This document shows, piece after piece, positions 62,311 through 64,000 of a DNA stretch of 64,000 bases. The DNA lies in the NCBI GenBank assembly GCA_021234535.1, contig CM037839.1, forward strand, positions 29,780,975 to 29,844,974, read 5' to 3'. The DNA comes from Stichopus chloronotus (taxonomy: Eukaryota > Echinodermata > Holothuroidea > Aspidochirotida > Stichopodidae). Within the stretch, counting starts at the first letter, position 1; each line of letters starts with the position of its first letter. Below the pieces are notes generated by a model. It was not told where the DNA came from. It was given only the letters and a program-made list of their open reading frames with translations, and ran no database searches. A program made the translations under genes and the position numbers.

Positions 62311-64000
62311 ACAGCCGAGTCCATTTGCTTTATCTTGTGATGTAAATCGATATGGGTAAATGTACTGTATGAGAAGTCATTAATCTGTAGGAAGAACTTG
62401 ATGAGCTGCATTTTACAAGCAGGAAATGAAAACAAGAAGTATGATTTTTTATTTATTTTTTTTTTTTTGTAAACTTAATTTTAATGTGACAAAGAATTAA
62501 AGCTTATCAGTATCACACCACTCATAAAATGAAGCAATGTAAAGTACAACGATAGAAGAAAATAGTGCAAGAGATTGGGATTTATATCAAGACACAAACA
62601 ACAATTAATATGGTGGTTGGGGGATTCATAGCACAAGAAAGCTAGTACTAGAAGCTTGTGAGATGTGCATCCCCCTTGAAAGAAAAGAAAAAACATTAGA
62701 ATAAAAATCAAGATGGTTAAACTCCATGATGGACAAAGACATCGAACAAGCAAACAAAAGAGGGGGGGGGGGGGGGGAGACATAGGTAATAATATCATCC
62801 CAGTTGTAGATATTAACTATGTGTAAAAGTAGGTGCAATTAAAATGCACATGGCTTAGTTTAAACAAAATGAAGTCATTAATGTGGTACAAGCAATGTTT
62901 TGAGCTTTTTACAGTAGCATTTTTCATGTTTGACCGATTGTCAAATCCATGCAATGTACCTGCTCTAGATCTTTAAAGGGGCTCATGGAGTTGATTTTCG
63001 TAACTCTTTTGGGATTTTCAAGAGTATAAATACATGGCAATACTTGTAGTTAGTATAGTGAGTCAAGTTTCACATCCAGTAATTATGAAAACCGTCAAAG
63101 TGTTTAATTTTTTACCATGACTTGCACTGACTGTGAGCATGTGAATTACTTCTAACATAAGCAGTGTCTAGTCACAAATTTTCAGAAACCAAATTGAATC
63201 ATTGATAGCTCACTTAACAATTTTCATTTGTGACACATGGGGATCCTCCTAGTTTTAAATTTGTCATTACTGTCGGAACGAAACTTGACAGGTTTGGGAA
63301 AATTCAATGAATTTTACAAAACGACTCAATAAGCCACTTTAAATTTGGTCATTGCGAGTGCATGACCAATCACGATGAATCTTAGTATCAGCACTATACG
63401 TATAGTATATAAGACACAGTGAATGTATAGTGCTGTTATATTTGAAGACAATTTCACTTCAAGAGTGGTATCCCAGGAGAAACCAGGTGAAAAAAAAATG
63501 GTACCGTACAGTAGAATCCTTGTGTTGAATATAAGTCGCTGATAGTGATTAAAATACTGCAAAATGTCTGCTGAACAGTCGTGGACTTCTCCATCATTGA
63601 AATGCCCTACAAGTGGATTTGACACAGCAGAGGTCAGTACAGGATGACATGATTGACAGGGAGAGGTAATGCAGTTTGGTTAAATACCAGCAGGTATCTT
63701 CTCCTGTTTGGCTGTCTGAAAAGAGCAGAATAACATGAATGACAGTTTCATGTTGGTATCATGGCAGTAACTAATGAGCTAGAAGAGTAGAGGTTTGGGA
63801 AGTATCTCATTAAGCAAATGTAGGATATGTCCACTGAATTTCCTAAGTGGTACTCGTGTTTTGATCATGGTGTTACCAACAAACAGAACTGCATAGAGCA
63901 CCGTGAGTGCCATTTGATGGTGCCACATATTTGGATGTTTTCAATTGCAGTGAGCTTCTCCAACATAACCATAAATTTTCAGGGCTTTTCATGTCATGTC
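62311..64000 (+). other. Presumed 3' UTR and flank of the acidic-protein gene
   Basis: It follows the proposed stop codon. AATTAAA-type sequence occurs at about 62494 (gaattaaagc), a possible non-canonical polyadenylation signal. A 16-G run lies at 62762-62777. No further exon was recognised. Confidence 0.3.

Noticed and set aside
9439..62777. CRISPR array or bacterial system
   Set aside because: No regularly spaced direct repeats with unique spacers, no prokaryotic operons; the window is plainly animal.

Overview
This is an AT-rich (roughly 37-40% GC) animal nuclear genome window: long introns, no dense ORFs, and many interspersed repeats. There are CR1/L2-like LINE remnants, a DIRS-type reverse transcriptase fragment, TTAA-flanked MITEs, a foldback-like element, several minisatellites and unusually many 10-16 bp G or C homopolymers. 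The repeat mix suggests a marine invertebrate, perhaps a deuterostome such as an echinoderm. That is inference only, because no diagnostic gene was recognised. Nearly all open frames longer than 60 codons look like chance or repeat ORFs.

The one well-supported protein gene is on the + strand. Exon 1 (31283-31683) carries the probable ATG at 31323. Exon 2 (47924-48639) joins it across a 16.2-kb phase-1 intron with exact frame agreement. A short last exon (62266-62310) matches the phase-0 end of exon 2. Joined, these encode a 373-residue acidic, apparently disordered protein. It has a DPW motif, an F-D-D-D-F-G-A-W segment, and acidic D-L-W / S-L-W-D motifs, resembling the linear peptides that clathrin-adaptor accessory proteins use. 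The family was not recognised.

Layout: 0-16 kb has no confident gene. It holds copies of a dispersed repeat marked by GCTCCGC, many poly-G/C runs, and a foldback-like palindrome (9.8-10.6 kb). 15.1-15.6 kb is a degenerate array with nuclear-receptor-like half-sites. 16.3-18.2 kb is a decayed CR1/L2-like LINE. 18.3-19.0 kb repeats the motif TTGCTAATGTAAC. 20.06-20.53 kb is a 36-bp minisatellite. 21-31 kb is mostly unassigned, with MITEs and two weak candidate last exons (27.4 and 29.8 kb). 31.3-62.3 kb is the main gene, whose introns contain a second LINE (32.4-33.8 kb), a 751-bp TTAA hairpin MITE (34.3-35.1 kb), a MITE copy (39.5 kb), a LINE 3' fragment (44.8 kb), a DIRS fragment inside a hairpin repeat (48.9-49.3 kb), a 31-bp minisatellite (49.3-49.6 kb) and a possible tRNA-derived SINE (55.9 kb). 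62.3-64 kb is the presumed 3' UTR and flank.

No CRISPR, rRNA, canonical tRNA or prokaryote-like system is present. The most interesting content is the unrecognised acidic gene and the structured repeats. All exon calls come from splice-site and frame reasoning alone.
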